Made by a program: the position numbers and the translations under genes. 64,000 nt of DNA. Source: a virus. Within the stretch, counting starts at the first letter, position 1. Each line of letters starts with the position of its first letter. The DNA lies in IMG/VR virus record IMGVR_UViG_3300010938_000951, positions 124,001-188,000 of that record. The stretch is one strand, 5' to 3'. Positions 62,445-64,000 of this stretch are shown one piece after another. Under the pieces are notes generated by a model. That model searched no databases. It was not told the origin of the DNA and saw only the letters and a list, made by a program, of their open reading frames with translations.

Positions 62445-63029
62445 TTGAATACATTAGTACTTGAGCAAACTGAATATGGCGAAGTGCCCATCGATGTGTA
62501 TCAGAAATTATCTAGTGATCGTATTCTGTTTCTAACAGAATCTTTAAATGACGAACTTGCGTCTGATATTGTGGCAACTCTACTGCTAAAGGACAGTGAA
62601 GACTCTGATGAAAAGATTACACTTTTCATTAATTGTCATGGTGGTGATATTCGCAATGCATTCATGATTTATGATGTTATGACTATGATTAAAGCGCCTA
62701 TTGAAACTATCTGTGTTGGCACCGCTATGGATGAGGCCGTTATTTTGTTGTCTGGTGGTACCAAGGGTATGAGATTTGCAACCCCACATGCAATTATTGC
62801 AGCAACACAGTTGGTAGCTGGTTGGCATATGCATACAGATTTGCCGGGTGCCCAAGCTGTTTTTGAGCAAGAAAAGCAAGATAATCAGCGCCTAATGGAG
62901 ATTCTATCAAAAACAACTGGTAAATCTTTAACTCAGGTCAAAAAAGATTTTGATCGTCGAGTGTTCTTTAATGCCAAAAGTGCTTTGAAGTATGGTTTTA
63001 TTGATAAAATTGTTTCTTATAGTAAGTAA
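62445..63029 (+). CDS. ClpP-like protein without catalytic residues
   Basis: 194 residues from TTG 62445 (GAGG at good spacing; a TTG at 62439 is an alternative). LFINCHGGDIRNAFMIYDVM and IKAPIETICVGTAMDEAVIL are ClpP-fold signatures. The catalytic Ser of G-x-A-x-S-x-A is Asp here (GTAMDEAV), and the MIHQP histidine region reads IIAATQL, so both Ser and His are lost. The fold should still form rings, possibly with the active ClpP encoded directly downstream. Confidence 0.88.
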   Translation: MNTLVLEQTEYGEVPIDVYQKLSSDRILFLTESLNDELASDIVATLLLKDSEDSDEKITLFINCHGGDIRNAFMIYDVMTMIKAPIETICVGTAMDEAVILLSGGTKGMRFATPHAIIAATQLVAGWHMHTDLPGAQAVFEQEKQDNQRLMEILSKTTGKSLTQVKKDFDRRVFFNAKSALKYGFIDKIVSYSK

Positions 63030-63038
63030 GGTATGAAT

Positions 63039-63632
63039 ATGAATAAGAAAGAACAGCCACATCAGCCTGATAATTTTCGCATGCAAATGCCATCAGGATA
63101 TGGTGAAAGTTATGTCAAAATGACAAAAAGCCGATCCTTATTCATTTCGGAAAATGTTTCCGATAGATTAGGTGCCGAGCTATCAGCCATGTTATTATAT
63201 TATGATAATCAAGATCCCGAAGCGGATATTAATATTTACATTCATACCAACGGGGGCGCTACTACTGGTATGGCTAATATTTATGATGTAATGCAGATGA
63301 TACATGCCCCAATCAAAACTATTCTTTTAGGTAAAGCATATTCTGCGGGGGCTTGGATTTTAGCTGGTGGTACGAAGGGTAAGCGATATGCCCTTCATAG
63401 CGCTAAAGTTATGATTCATGGCACTCAATTCACTTTTCCTATTCCTGGATTCGATTTCACAAACAGCAAAAATTATTTGGAATTTGTGAACGAAGAAAAT
63501 GATGCAATGTTGAAAGTTTTAGCAAAGCATACAGGTCAACCTTTTGAAAAAATTAAAGCTGACTGCCAGACTGAATATTGGATGGATGCTAAAGCTGCGA
63601 AAGAATATGGCATTATAGATCATATTTTATAA
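63039..63632 (+). CDS. clpP: ClpP-like serine protease (catalytic Ser/His present)
   Basis: 197 residues from ATG 63039 (AAGG at good spacing; ATG 63033 is too close). IYIHTNGGATTGMANIYDVM, IKTILLGKAYSAGAWILAGG with the nucleophile Ser, and AKVMIHGTQ with the His. The third acidic residue region reads TEYWMDAKAAKEYG. ClpP forms a barrel that degrades substrates fed by ClpX/ClpA. Directly follows the catalytically dead paralogue. Confidence 0.9.
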   Translation: MNKKEQPHQPDNFRMQMPSGYGESYVKMTKSRSLFISENVSDRLGAELSAMLLYYDNQDPEADINIYIHTNGGATTGMANIYDVMQMIHAPIKTILLGKAYSAGAWILAGGTKGKRYALHSAKVMIHGTQFTFPIPGFDFTNSKNYLEFVNEENDAMLKVLAKHTGQPFEKIKADCQTEYWMDAKAAKEYGIIDHIL

Positions 63633-63633
63633 G

Positions 63634-64000
63634 ATGAGTGAAATCATTTTTGATTTGGTATATTCTGATTATGACTGGCAGGAGCATCATTTTGTTAAAG
63701 CTCCTGATGGTACTACTCTAGAAGATTTTCAAAAACTTTGTGATAGCCTTATGCCAAAGGCTGGTTACAAGGCCATTCTAAAAAGATCATCCCCTAAAGT
63801 TGGTGGATGGGTTTGTTGGAGTGATGTTGTGGAGTCGTTGGTATCTTTGTTAGAAGAACAGGGATACCAACGAATTATTTTGGGCTCTTATGTTGTAAAC
63901 GGTGGTGTTATTATTCGGCCAGATGACTATGAGGGCAAAGAAAAATTAGGCTTTTCTTGCCAAGCCATTTCATCTTATAATGGTAAATTAGAAAGAAAAT
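63634..64000 (+). CDS. hypothetical protein, runs off the window
   Basis: At least 122 residues; starts 1 nt after the clpP stop and is open to the last base. IIFDLVYSDYDWQEHHFVKA, DSLMPKAGYKAILKRSSPKV, GGWVCWSDVVESLVSLL. The fold looks alpha/beta and soluble. Not recognised. Confidence 0.65.
   Translation, partial: MSEIIFDLVYSDYDWQEHHFVKAPDGTTLEDFQKLCDSLMPKAGYKAILKRSSPKVGGWVCWSDVVESLVSLLEEQGYQRIILGSYVVNGGVIIRPDDYEGKEKLGFSCQAISSYNGKLERK

Overview
The window is a stretch of a large (probably jumbo) double-stranded DNA phage genome that is AT-rich by eye. The evidence is dense packing of about 100 mostly small genes with 1-4 bp stop/start overlaps, rIIA/rIIB homologues, T4 PseT- and RNA-ligase-like genes, tRNA arrays, many phage-type orphan proteins and no chromosomal housekeeping blocks. 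The host cannot be named from the sequence. No capsid, tail, terminase or DNA polymerase gene was recognised, so this is an auxiliary (translation, RNA-repair, metabolism) part of the genome.

Layout. 1-4400: end of a nucleotidyltransferase gene, an acetyltransferase, a methylguanine methyltransferase, two minus-strand genes, and a long tRNA array (Leu x4, His x2, Glu x2, Arg x5) interleaved with three tiny ORFs. 4400-8400: TrpRS, TyrRS and small genes, with a hairpin-rich 230-bp stretch before TyrRS. 8400-24050: two MoxR-type AAA+ ATPases, a metallopeptidase/VWA protein, rIIA/rIIB, PurA, two A-type Fe-S carriers, two nucleotidyltransferases and members of a helical family. 24050-35500: thioredoxin, a Tad2/DUF2829-like protein, two kinase-phosphatases, three RNA ligases, Hsp20, a metallophosphatase and a macro-domain protein. 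35490-46557 (minus strand): a sugar locus with GDP-mannose dehydratase, GDP-fucose synthase-like reductase, perosamine-type aminotransferase, acyltransferase, methyltransferases and glycosyltransferases. 46600-55350: IscU, a Thg1-like protein, a Thr tRNA array, a complete tmRNA, an M23 peptidase, an HD protein, a peptidyl-tRNA hydrolase, two tRNAs with amber (CUA) anticodons, an HNH nuclease, IF-3 and tRNA-Arg. 55350-64000: two nucleotide-sugar genes, Dps-like and HU-like proteins, a DksA-like zinc protein and a ClpP pair (one lacking catalytic residues).

How it works together. Most recognisable genes serve translation: 21 tRNAs, two aminoacyl-tRNA synthetases, IF-3, tmRNA, Pth2-like hydrolase and RNA end-healing and sealing enzymes. 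This suits a phage that takes over and repairs the decoding apparatus.

The most striking signal is an amber-recoding signature. Two CUA-anticodon tRNAs sit 0.6-1.6 kb downstream of two adjacent genes (HD, Pth2-like), each with an in-frame TAG 3-4 codons after a well-placed ATG, and TAG ends only two of about 100 genes in the window. A second global signal is a -10-like box (TATATA/TATATT) placed 6-7 nt before many start codons that lack a Shine-Dalgarno, which suggests leaderless phage transcripts.
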